Made by a program: the position numbers and the translations under genes. A DNA stretch of 7,964 nucleotides, taken from the NCBI GenBank assembly GCA_019115725.1, contig DXCY01000100.1, forward strand, positions 1 to 7,964, given 5' to 3'. This document shows positions 1-5,863 of this stretch, in pieces. Below the pieces are notes generated by a model that ran no database searches, was not told the origin of the DNA, and saw nothing but the letters and a program-made list of their open reading frames with translations. Every line of letters starts with the position of its first letter. Position 1 is the stretch's first letter. The DNA is from Candidatus Luteimonas excrementigallinarum (GTDB lineage: Bacteria; Pseudomonadota; Gammaproteobacteria; Xanthomonadales; Xanthomonadaceae).

Positions 1-708
1 TTTACCGCGGTGACCAAGCTTGATCGCATCGAACGTCACCGCATTTTTGCGGCCCTGTTCCTGATCGGCCTGCAGCCGCTGTTCTGGTCGCTGTTCGAGC
101 AGGCGGGTTCTTCGCTGAACGTGTTCACCGACCGCTATGTTGACCGGACCATCTTCGGCTGGGAGGTGCCCCCGGGCATGTTCCAGTCGCTGAACTCGAT
201 CTACATCATCATGCTGGCGCCGCTGTTTGCGTGGCTGTGGCTGACCCTGGCCAAGCGCAATCTCGAGCCTTCCACCCCGGCCAAGTTCGGTCTGGGCCTG
301 ATCCAGCTGGGTGCCGGTTTCCTGGTGCTGGTGGCCGGCGTGATGGCCAGCGGCAGCGGCATGACCCCTGTGATCTTCATCTTCCTGATCTACCTGCTGC
401 ACACCATGGGTGAGCTGTGCCTGTCGCCGGTGGGGCTGTCGGCGATGACAAAGCTGGCGCCTGCAAGGATGGCGGGCCTGATGATGGGGACCTGGTTCCT
501 GGCCAGCGCCGCCGGCAACTTCATTGCCGGGCTGATCGCCCGGGCCACGGCGAGCGGTTCCGAGGAAGGCAGCACCAGCCAGGTGGTTGAGGTGTACTCG
601 CAGATCGGCTGGGTCGCGATCGGCGTGGGCGTGAGTGTGATCGTGATCTCCCCGCTGGTGCGCAAGCTGATGCATGAGGAACTGATCGGCAAGGCCGAGC
701 GCAGCTGA
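1..708 (+). CDS. POT/PTR-family proton-coupled oligopeptide transporter, C-terminal part
   Basis: This is the 3' part of an inner-membrane proton-coupled di/tripeptide importer of the POT (PTR2) branch of the major facilitator superfamily. The reading frame is open from base 1, so the start lies outside the window; the GTG at base 10 is an internal valine. 235 residues are visible, roughly the second half of a protein usually near 500 residues. Family hallmarks seen are FWSLFEQAGSSLN (visible residues 28-40), matching the TM7 region with its conserved glutamate (E33), and GELCLSPVGLSAM around visible residues 137-149, matching the TM10 signature with its glutamate (E138). About six hydrophobic segments follow the first motif and the end is a short charged tail (EELIGKAERS). 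The substrate class follows from the family; exact peptide preference cannot be read from the sequence. It is convergent with the downstream MarR-type gene. Confidence 0.9.
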   Translation, partial: FTAVTKLDRIERHRIFAALFLIGLQPLFWSLFEQAGSSLNVFTDRYVDRTIFGWEVPPGMFQSLNSIYIIMLAPLFAWLWLTLAKRNLEPSTPAKFGLGLIQLGAGFLVLVAGVMASGSGMTPVIFIFLIYLLHTMGELCLSPVGLSAMTKLAPARMAGLMMGTWFLASAAGNFIAGLIARATASGSEEGSTSQVVEVYSQIGWVAIGVGVSVIVISPLVRKLMHEELIGKAERS

Positions 709-713
709 CCGCT

Positions 714-746
714 CATGCGGCCGGCCCGCGTACGGCCGGCCGCATG
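714..746. terminator. Perfect 13-bp inverted repeat after the peptide transporter gene
   Basis: CATGCGGCCGGCC (714-726) pairs perfectly with its reverse complement at 734-746 around a 7-base loop. It starts five bases after the transporter stop codon and lies between two convergent genes, which is the usual place for a terminator. There is no U-rich run on either side, so classic intrinsic termination is not proven; it may instead protect a 3' end or be a copy of a dispersed palindromic repeat. Confidence 0.55.
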
Positions 747-755
747 ACGAATCAC

Positions 756-780
756 GCCCCGTGGTGACATGCCACGGGGC
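756..780. terminator. Second hairpin between the convergent transporter and MarR genes
   Basis: GCCCCGTGG (756-764) pairs with CCACGGGGC (772-780) across a 7-base loop. On the plus strand the stem is followed by TTCG only, so the U-tract is minimal. It sits 18 bases upstream, on the plus strand, of the MarR stop codon and could end transcription from either side. With the stem at 714-746 it gives a tandem pair of strong hairpins. Confidence 0.5.
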
Positions 781-798
781 TTCGCGCGCGGTGCGCTC

Positions 799-1290
799 CT
801 ACGATTGGGGGCGTGAGGCGAGGTCGAGGCGGGTCAGAAGGCGGTCCAGGGTGGCGCGTTCTTCCGCGCTGAAGCCGGCCAGCAGGTCGCGCTCGTAGTC
901 CAGCGTCAGCGGCACCACCTGGTCGTAGACCGCAAGGCCGTCCGCGCTCAGCCGCAGGACGGAGCGGCGCCGGTCGGCGTCGTGGGTTTCCCGCTCGATC
1001 AGCCCGGTCTTCGCCAGCCGGGTCACCGCCCGGCTCACCGCCACTTTGTCCATGGCCGTGCGCTCGGCCACGCCGTTGGCCGACAGGTCCGGGTAGCGGC
1101 CGAGAACGGCCAGCACGCGCCATTCGGTGATGCTGATGCCAAAGCGCTCGGCGTACACGGCGGCGATGGTCTGGCTGATGTGGTTGGACACCACGCTCAG
1201 CCGGTAGGGCAGGAAGTGTTCCAGCTTCAGGATCACGCGGTCGGCATCGGGCTGGCCGCGTCCACGTGCACTGGAAGAAGGGTTGGCCAT
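799..1290 (-). CDS. MarR-family transcriptional regulator
   Basis: A 163-residue winged helix-turn-helix protein of the MarR family, which typically bind DNA as dimers and release it on binding an aromatic or phenolic ligand. Visible features are the N-terminal dimerisation helix (about 20-50), ITEWRVLAVLGRYPDLSANGVAERT (54-78) leading into the recognition helix MDKVAVSRAVTRLAKTGLI (80-98), and the wing with the family's D-x-R-R pattern (DADRRRSVLRLS, 104-115). I chose the ATG at 1290: an AAGGCG Shine-Dalgarno-like stretch lies 9 bases upstream, while the earlier in-frame ATG at 1335 would put 15 non-conserved residues across the hppD promoter. It is divergent from hppD, so control of hppD and of itself is the natural inference, with 4-hydroxyphenylpyruvate, homogentisate or tyrosine as possible ligands. 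Neither target nor ligand is shown by the sequence. Confidence 0.9.
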   Translation of the reverse strand: MANPSSSARGRGQPDADRVILKLEHFLPYRLSVVSNHISQTIAAVYAERFGISITEWRVLAVLGRYPDLSANGVAERTAMDKVAVSRAVTRLAKTGLIERETHDADRRRSVLRLSADGLAVYDQVVPLTLDYERDLLAGFSAEERATLDRLLTRLDLASRPQS

Positions 1291-1303
1291 GCTGCGCTGC
1301 GCC

Positions 1304-1332
1304 TTGCAAATGGTTACATGTGAAACTATAAC
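1304..1332 (+). promoter_or_regulatory. Sigma70-type promoter for hppD
   Basis: A -35 box TTGCAA (1304-1309) and a -10 box TATAAC (1327-1332) are separated by exactly 17 bases, close to the sigma70 consensus. Transcription would start near 1339, giving a leader of about 55 bases before the hppD ATG at 1395. The -35 box overlaps the regulator's Shine-Dalgarno region on the other strand. On the minus strand TATAGT (1330-1325) is a possible -10 for the regulator, though its -35 is weak. Confidence 0.65.
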
Positions 1333-1335
1333 CAT
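1310..1335. promoter_or_regulatory. Inverted repeat over the hppD promoter, candidate MarR operator
   Basis: ATGGTTA (1310-1316) and its reverse complement TAACCAT (1329-1335) flank a 12-base spacer. The repeat fills the hppD promoter spacer and covers its -10 box, so a bound dimer would block RNA polymerase. It is also just upstream of the regulator's own start, which fits autoregulation. The dyad is seen directly; its use as the operator is inferred. Confidence 0.5.
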
Positions 1336-1394
1336 GGCCTCGACCCAGTTGCCAGCGCCGCGGTGCGTTCGGCCCCAGACACGGAGCTTCCCCC

Positions 1395-2492
1395 ATGACT
1401 ACGCAGACCCAGCAAGGCCCCAACCTCGGCATGGAGGTCACCACCTTCGAGAACCCGATGGGCATCAACGGCTTTGAATTCGTCGAGTTCGCCGCGCCGG
1501 CCGGCGAGGGTCCGCGCATGCGCGACTACCTGGAAAAGCTCGGCTTCACCGCGATCGCCAAGCATCGCGAGCGCGCCATCACCCTGTTCCGCCAGGGCAC
1601 GATCAACTTCCTGCTCAACGAGCAGTCGGATTCGTTTGCTTCCGACTTCGCCGCCAAGCACGGCCCGTCGGCCTCCGGTTTCGCCATCCGCTTCAAGAAG
1701 GCGCCGGCCGAGGTGCTCGAGCACGTGCTGGCCAACGGCGGCGAGAAGCAGGAACACAAGGCCAATACCCGCGTGGTGGATGCCCCGGTGATCAAGGGTA
1801 TCGGCGACTGCATGCTGTACCTGATCGATGACAGCACCGACAACGTGTACGCCGACTACGAGCCGCTGCCGGGCGTCGACCAGCACCCGGAAGGCTTCGG
1901 GCTGACGTTCATCGACCACCTCACCCACAACCTGTTCCTGGGCAACATGCAGAAGTGGTCGGACTATTACGAGAAGCTGTTCAACTTCCGCGAGATCCGC
2001 TACTTCGACATCAAGGGCGCCAAGACCGGCCTGTTGTCCAAGGCGATGACCGCGCCGGACGGCGTGGTGCGCATCCCGCTCAACGAGTCCTCGGATGACA
2101 AGAGCCAGATCAACGAGTATCTGCGCGAGTACAAGGGCGAGGGCATCCAGCACATTGCGCTGTTCACCGATGACATCTACGCCTCGGTGGAGAAGATGCG
2201 CGAGGCCGGGATCGACTTCCTCGACACACCGGACACCTACTTCGACGTGATCGACCAGCGCGTGCCCAACCACGGCGAGGACGTGGAGCGGCTGCGCAAG
2301 AACGCGATCCTGATTGATGCCGATCCGGAGACCAAGCAGCGCAAGCTGCTGCAGATCTTCGGCAAGAACGCGTTCGGACCGATCTTCTTCGAGATCATCC
2401 AGCGCAAGGGCAACGAAGGCTTTGGCGAGGGCAACTTCCAGGCCCTGTTCGAGTCGATCGAGCGCGACCAGATGGCGCGCGGCGTGCTCTGA
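1395..2492 (+). CDS. hppD: 4-hydroxyphenylpyruvate dioxygenase
   Basis: A 365-residue cytosolic non-haem Fe(II) enzyme that converts 4-hydroxyphenylpyruvate and O2 to homogentisate and CO2, the second step of tyrosine catabolism. The length is normal for the bacterial enzyme. It has the two-domain vicinal-oxygen-chelate fold: an N-terminal domain (about 24-155) and a catalytic C-terminal domain (about 170-335). The iron-binding facial triad is visible as H175 in FIDHLTHNL, H253 in GIQHIALFTDD and E333 in IFFEIIQRKG; the family's C-terminal GFGEGNFQALFESIERDQ follows at 342-358. GGAG (1383-1386) lies 8 bases before the ATG. It is transcribed divergently from a MarR-type regulator and has its own promoter. 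The next pathway gene, hmgA, lies downstream in the same orientation but behind a reversed gene, so the two are probably separate transcripts. Eighteen of 19 arginines use CGC, consistent with good expression. Confidence 0.97.
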   Translation: MTTQTQQGPNLGMEVTTFENPMGINGFEFVEFAAPAGEGPRMRDYLEKLGFTAIAKHRERAITLFRQGTINFLLNEQSDSFASDFAAKHGPSASGFAIRFKKAPAEVLEHVLANGGEKQEHKANTRVVDAPVIKGIGDCMLYLIDDSTDNVYADYEPLPGVDQHPEGFGLTFIDHLTHNLFLGNMQKWSDYYEKLFNFREIRYFDIKGAKTGLLSKAMTAPDGVVRIPLNESSDDKSQINEYLREYKGEGIQHIALFTDDIYASVEKMREAGIDFLDTPDTYFDVIDQRVPNHGEDVERLRKNAILIDADPETKQRKLLQIFGKNAFGPIFFEIIQRKGNEGFGEGNFQALFESIERDQMARGVL

Positions 2493-2512
2493 CGCCTGCC
2501 CTGGTGCAGCAG

Positions 2513-2546
2513 GCCGGGGCCGCCGCCGCAGCGGCAAGGCCCCGGC
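2513..2546. terminator. Hairpin between hppD and the convergent DUF5362-like gene
   Basis: GCCGGGGCC (2513-2521) pairs with GGCCCCGGC (2538-2546), and within the loop GCCGC (2522-2526) pairs with GCGGC (2531-2535), leaving a CGCA tetraloop and an AA bulge. This very stable stem begins 20 bases after the hppD stop and ends 7 bases from the stop of the opposing gene. No U-run follows on either strand, so its role as a bidirectional terminator is inferred from place and stability. Confidence 0.5.
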
Positions 2547-2553
2547 ATTGGCA

Positions 2554-2919
2554 TCAGTAGCTGCCGGCCATACCGGCCAGGCCCGCGAACATGGCGGCGC
2601 CGCCGAGCAGCATCGCCAGCGCGAACACGATGAGCGAGATCAGCAGCAGGATCCCCTGGATCATGAAAAACAGGCGCAGCTTGTCGGTGGCCCGGGTGGC
2701 GGCGGCCACGTCGCCGGTGGCCGAGGCCTCCTCGGCGGCGCTGGCGGCCTGGAACAGCAGTACGCCCAGCCAGATCGGTACCCAGGCCCAGAGGATGCCG
2801 ATGATGGACAGCACCTGCAGTGCACCGGTGATGATCATCATCACGCCCAGCAGTTTCATCCACAGCTTGCCGTTCACCAGCGGTGCCATGACGGCCCGCA
2901 GATTGTCATTCGATTGCAT
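2554..2919 (-). CDS. Small integral membrane protein, DUF5362-like
   Basis: A 121-residue predicted inner-membrane protein that I assign tentatively to the DUF5362 family; its biochemical function is unknown. The N terminus is polar (MQSNDNLRAVMAPLVNGK), then come a hydrophobic hairpin (about 20-38 and 42-58), an alanine-rich charged segment (59-81, with EEASATGD and ATRATDK) that looks like an amphipathic helix, and a long hydrophobic stretch (about 83-117) ending in a glycine/methionine-rich tail. No catalytic motif is visible. The ATG at 2919 is supported by a purine-rich GGAAGGG just upstream, with AGGG only 4 bases from the start codon. It sits reversed between hppD and hmgA, convergent with the former and divergent from the latter. 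Shared control with hmgA through the common upstream region is possible but unproven. Confidence 0.8.
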   Translation of the reverse strand: MQSNDNLRAVMAPLVNGKLWMKLLGVMMIITGALQVLSIIGILWAWVPIWLGVLLFQAASAAEEASATGDVAAATRATDKLRLFFMIQGILLLISLIVFALAMLLGGAAMFAGLAGMAGSY

Positions 2920-2946
2920 TGATCCCTTCCCCAGTGTGAGTCGAGT

Positions 2947-2960
2947 CCACCGATCGGTGG
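2947..2960. promoter_or_regulatory. Perfect 14-bp palindrome between the DUF5362-like gene and hmgA
   Basis: CCACCGATCGGTGG is a perfect palindrome in the 83-base divergent gap, 27 bases before the DUF5362-like start and 42 bases before hmgA. A second short palindrome, GATTAATC (2969-2976), lies between it and hmgA in the likely core promoter zone. I cannot place a convincing -35/-10 pair here. The position suits a dimeric regulator acting on one or both genes; which protein would bind is unknown. Confidence 0.45.
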
Positions 2961-3002
2961 CGCATTCAGATTAATCGCCAACCGCTGCCAAAGGAATAGA
3001 CC

Positions 3003-4328
3003 ATGACCGTCACCGCGCATGTCCCGGGCTACATGTCCGGCTTTGGAAACGAGTTCGCCACCGAGGCGGTGCCCGGTGCGCTGCCGGTGGGCCGCAACTC
3101 CCCGCAACAGGTGGCGCACGGTCTTTACGCGGAACAGCTGACCGGTACCGCGTTCACCGCGCCGCGCCATGCCAACCGGCGCAGCTGGCTGTACCGGATC
3201 CGGCCGGCGGCGATGCACGGTGAATTCACCCCGTTCGACCAGCCGCGGCTGCATGAAGACTTCGGCAGCGGCCCGGTGACGCCGGACCAGCTGCGCTGGA
3301 ATCCGCTGCCCCTGCCGGAGGCGGGAGCAGCAGTCGATTTCGTCGACGGGCTGTTCACCATGGCCGGCAATGGCGGCTCGGCCGCCTGCACGGGCGTCGG
3401 CATCCACATGTACGCGGCCAATGCGGATATGCAGGGCCGGTTTTTCTACAGTGCCGATGGCGAGCTGCTGGTGGTGCCGCAGCAGGGGCGGTTGAAGCTG
3501 GCCACCGAGCTGGGCGTGCTGGAAGTCGAGCCACAGGAGATCGCGGTGATCCCGCGCGGGGTTCGCTTCCGCGTCGAGCTGCCCGACGGCGCCGCGCGCG
3601 GCTACGTGTGTGAGAACTACGGCCAGCCGCTCAAACTGCCGGACCTGGGGCCGATCGGCTCCAACGGCCTGGCCAACCCGCGTGATTTCCTCACCCCGGT
3701 GGCGGCGTACGAGGAGGATGAGGGCGATTTCGAGCTCATCGCCAAGTTCCAGGGCCACCTGTGGCGGGCTGATATCGGTCATTCGCCGCTCGACGTGGTG
3801 GCCTGGCACGGCAACTGTGCGCCGTACAAGTACGACCTGCGCCGCTTCAACGCCATTGGTTCGATCAGCTACGACCACCCGGACCCGTCGATCTTCCTGG
3901 TCCTGCACTCGCCCAGTGACACGCCCGGCACCAGCAACATGGACCTGGCGATCTTCCCGCCGCGCTGGCTGGTGGCCCAGGACACGTTCCGTCCGCCGTG
4001 GTTCCATCGCAACATCGCCAGCGAGTTCATGGGCCTGATCCACGGTGCCTACGACGCCAAGGCGGAAGGTTTTGCCCCGGGTGGCTGTTCGCTGCACAAC
4101 TGCATGACCGGGCATGGGCCGGATGCGGCCACGTTTGAAAAAGCCTCCAGCGCCGACCTGAGCAGGCCGGACGTGGTCACCGACACCATGGCCTTCATGT
4201 TCGAGACGCGGTCGGTCCTCAGGCCGACGGCGCAAGCACTCGAGGCCGCCCACCGCCAGCGCGATTACCAGGCTTGCTGGGCGGGGCTGCGGAAGAACTT
4301 CGTCAGCGCCGGGCCGGGCGGGAGCTGA
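3003..4328 (+). CDS. hmgA: Homogentisate 1,2-dioxygenase
   Basis: A 441-residue Fe(II) ring-cleaving dioxygenase that opens homogentisate with O2 to 4-maleylacetoacetate, the step after HppD in tyrosine and phenylalanine breakdown; cytosolic, and oligomeric in known members. Its length matches the family. The N-terminal signature GYMSGFGNEFATEAVPGALP (9-28) is present. The iron ligands are visible as H335 in PPWFHRN, E341 in SEFMGLIHG and H371 in MTGHGPD, and H292 in SYDHPDPSIF corresponds to the proposed active-site base; these numbers coincide with those of the human enzyme. AAGGA (2991-2995) lies 7 bases before the ATG. It is divergent from a DUF5362-like gene and shares a palindrome-bearing promoter region with it. 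The usual partners maiA and fahA do not follow: the next gene is a potassium transport gene. Arginine codons are mainly CGC and CGG, with only two AGG. Confidence 0.97.
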   Translation: MTVTAHVPGYMSGFGNEFATEAVPGALPVGRNSPQQVAHGLYAEQLTGTAFTAPRHANRRSWLYRIRPAAMHGEFTPFDQPRLHEDFGSGPVTPDQLRWNPLPLPEAGAAVDFVDGLFTMAGNGGSAACTGVGIHMYAANADMQGRFFYSADGELLVVPQQGRLKLATELGVLEVEPQEIAVIPRGVRFRVELPDGAARGYVCENYGQPLKLPDLGPIGSNGLANPRDFLTPVAAYEEDEGDFELIAKFQGHLWRADIGHSPLDVVAWHGNCAPYKYDLRRFNAIGSISYDHPDPSIFLVLHSPSDTPGTSNMDLAIFPPRWLVAQDTFRPPWFHRNIASEFMGLIHGAYDAKAEGFAPGGCSLHNCMTGHGPDAATFEKASSADLSRPDVVTDTMAFMFETRSVLRPTAQALEAAHRQRDYQACWAGLRKNFVSAGPGGS

Positions 4329-4336
4329 ATCCGGCC

Positions 4337-4361
4337 CGCTGGCCGATGGTGCCGGCCAGCG
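4337..4361 (+). terminator. Hairpin downstream of hmgA
   Basis: CGCTGGCCG (4337-4345) pairs with CGGCCAGCG (4353-4361) around a 7-base loop, starting 8 bases after the hmgA stop. No U-run follows, so termination is likely only by position and stem strength. The stem ends 5 bases before a -10-like element for the next operon, so it could alternatively affect trk transcription. Confidence 0.45.
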
Positions 4362-4366
4362 CTGTG

Positions 4367-4372
4367 TAGAAT
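4367..4372 (+). promoter_or_regulatory. Possible -10 element for the trkAH operon
   Basis: TAGAAT (4367-4372) is five of six to the TATAAT consensus and lies in the only gap upstream of trkA, about 110 bases before it. At the expected spacing no good -35 is seen (CGATGG at 4344-4349). If used, the transcript would start near 4379 and contain the leader ORF described at 4428. Confidence 0.35.
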
Positions 4373-4427
4373 GCGCCGGCAGAGGCCCCAGGGCCGAGGC
4401 CGTTCCGGTTCCTTCCAAGGATATCCA

Positions 4428-4481
4428 TTGTCCATGCAGCCAGCGACCCAGGGCGGCAACCTGCGAAACCAGCCAGCATGA
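4428..4481 (+). CDS. Candidate 17-codon leader peptide coupled to trkA
   Basis: A short ORF with start TTG (4428) or the in-frame ATG (4434) and stop TGA (4479-4481) encodes (L/M)SMQPATQGGNLRNQPA. AAGGA (4417-4421) lies 6 bases before the TTG, ideal spacing, whereas the trkA ATG has no purine-rich site directly upstream. The leader's stop overlaps the trkA start as ATGA (4478-4481), the standard geometry of translational coupling, and the same type of overlap joins trkA to trkH. The peptide is polar, with no run of one amino acid that would suggest classic attenuation. It may simply bring ribosomes to trkA. The arrangement is seen directly; translation is inferred, and chance is possible for so short an ORF. 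Confidence 0.4.
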   Translation: MSMQPATQGGNLRNQPA

Positions 4482-5863
4482 GGGTCATCGTCTGCGGAGC
4501 CGGCCAGGTCGGGACGACGATCGCACGCCACCTGTCGGCCGAGGGCGTCAGTGTCACCGTGATCGATACGGACTCCGAACGTGTCCGCCTCATCGACGAG
4601 AGCCACGACATCCGGGGCGTCGTGGGCCACGGATCGCATCCGGAAGTCCTGCGCGCGGCCGGGGCGATGGATGCGGACATGCTGATCGCGGTCACCCGCT
4701 CGGACGAGGTGAACATGGTTGCCTGCCAGGTGGCCTATTCGCTTTTCAACGTCAAGCGCCGCCTCGCCAGGCTGCGCCACTCGGGTTACGAATCCAGGGA
4801 CTCGGAAGGGTTGTACGCGGCCGAACACCTGCCCATCGATGTGATCATTTCCCCCGAGGCGGAGGTGGCCCAAAGCATCGCCAGGCGCCTGGTCACGCCC
4901 GGGGCATTCGACATCGTCCCCATGGCGGGCGGCCTGGTGGAGCTGCTGGCCATGCACGTGCTGGACGTGAACTGCCCCGCTGTCGGCGAGCGTGTCCAGG
5001 ACATCGCCGCCGACGAGGACTACCAGGGCCTGTCCATCGTGGCGCTGGCGCGGAAGGGACGTATGTTCATTCCGGACCCCGGAGACCGGATCGAAGTTGG
5101 TGACGACGTCCATGCGATCGTGCCCTCCGATCGCCTGGATGCGGCGATGACGCTCTTCGGCCATCACGAGCGGATGGCCAGGAGCGTGCTGCTCGTGGGC
5201 GGCGGCAACGTGGGCCTGCACCTGGCCTCGAGGATCGCCCGGGATTTCCCCGGCATCAACCTGCACATCATCGAGCGCGACAAGGAGCGTGCCGGGCACA
5301 TTGCCGGCATGCTGGGCACGCGGGCCACCGTGCTGCTGGGCGACGCGCTGGACCGCGGGCTGCTCGAGGAAGCCCACGCCGGAAGCAAGGACACCCTGGT
5401 CGCGGTGACCAACGATGACGAGACCAACATCTTCACGTCGGTGCTCGCCAAGCAGATCGGGTGCAAGCGGGCCATCACCCTGGTCAACAAGCGCTCCTAC
5501 GAGGAGCTGATCCCCAGCCTGGGGATCAGGACCGTGGTCAGCCCGAGCGCCGTCACCGTGTCGACGGTGCTCCGCCACGTCCGCCGTGGGCCCATCGAGG
5601 CGCTGCACACGTTGCGCGAGGATTTTGGCGAGGTCGTCGAGGTGAAGGTGGACGAGGGCTCCAGGCTCCTCCAGCCACCCTGCGTCGGGCTTGAGCTTCC
5701 CGTGGGAATGAAGATCGGGGCGCTGGTCCGGAATGGCAAAGTCGTCATGCCCGCTTCCGATACCCGGATCCAGGCCGGCGACCATGTCATCGTGCTGGTG
5801 GCGTACGCCCACCTGCGGGCGGCGGAGGCGATCCTGGGTGGCTCCGGGAGGCGCCTGCTGTGA
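4478..5863 (+). CDS. trkA: Trk system potassium uptake protein TrkA, NAD-binding gating subunit
   Basis: A 461-residue cytoplasmic peripheral protein that forms a ring under the TrkH channel and gates K+ flow in response to nucleotides (NAD(H), ATP/ADP in studied homologues). It has the classic duplicated layout and length (E. coli TrkA is 458): Rossmann RCK-N domain 1 (about 1-130) with the glycine motif GAGQVG (7-12) and the acidic end of strand 2 at D30; RCK-C domain 1 (about 140-222); Rossmann domain 2 (about 236-365) with GGGNVG (241-246) and E266 in the matching acidic position; RCK-C domain 2 (about 372-455). Both nucleotide sites look intact. The ATG at 4478 starts directly at the first beta strand (MRVIVCGAGQVG), the usual TrkA start. 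It lacks its own Shine-Dalgarno site and overlaps a leader ORF by ATGA. It overlaps trkH by four bases. Nine of about 39 arginines use AGG, unlike the neighbouring tyrosine genes. Confidence 0.96.
   Translation: MRVIVCGAGQVGTTIARHLSAEGVSVTVIDTDSERVRLIDESHDIRGVVGHGSHPEVLRAAGAMDADMLIAVTRSDEVNMVACQVAYSLFNVKRRLARLRHSGYESRDSEGLYAAEHLPIDVIISPEAEVAQSIARRLVTPGAFDIVPMAGGLVELLAMHVLDVNCPAVGERVQDIAADEDYQGLSIVALARKGRMFIPDPGDRIEVGDDVHAIVPSDRLDAAMTLFGHHERMARSVLLVGGGNVGLHLASRIARDFPGINLHIIERDKERAGHIAGMLGTRATVLLGDALDRGLLEEAHAGSKDTLVAVTNDDETNIFTSVLAKQIGCKRAITLVNKRSYEELIPSLGIRTVVSPSAVTVSTVLRHVRRGPIEALHTLREDFGEVVEVKVDEGSRLLQPPCVGLELPVGMKIGALVRNGKVVMPASDTRIQAGDHVIVLVAYAHLRAAEAILGGSGRRLL

Noticed and set aside
10..12. 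GTG as a true start of the peptide transporter gene
   Set aside because: The frame is open to base 1 and the first half of the POT fold is missing, so this is an internal codon of a truncated gene.
1291..1335. Earlier start (ATG at 1335) for the MarR-family gene
   Set aside because: It adds 15 residues outside the domain, and it would place the gene's 5' end on top of the hppD promoter and dyad. The ATG at 1290 has a usable AAGGCG upstream.
1326..2537. Minus-strand open frame of 403 codons covering hppD
   Set aside because: It is the mirror of hppD, crosses the hppD promoter and hairpin, and has no family signature or ribosome binding site.
2956..2983. Imperfect GGTGGCG/CGCCAACC repeat before hmgA as a second copy of the hppD operator
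   Set aside because: The arms and spacing differ from the ATGGTTA/TAACCAT dyad (28 versus 22 bases from GGT to ACC), so shared binding cannot be supported by eye.
2874..4418. Long minus-strand open frame of 514 codons covering hmgA
   Set aside because: It lies antisense to hmgA, whose iron ligands and full length are clear. The translation is rich in Arg, Gly, His and Val with no domain, as expected for the shadow frame of a GC-rich gene.
4427..4478. N-terminal extension of trkA from ATT at 4427, in frame and near the AAGGA site
   Set aside because: ATT starts are very rare, and the extension would precede the first beta strand that begins at the ATG in TrkA proteins. The out-of-frame TTG/ATG leader explains the RBS better.
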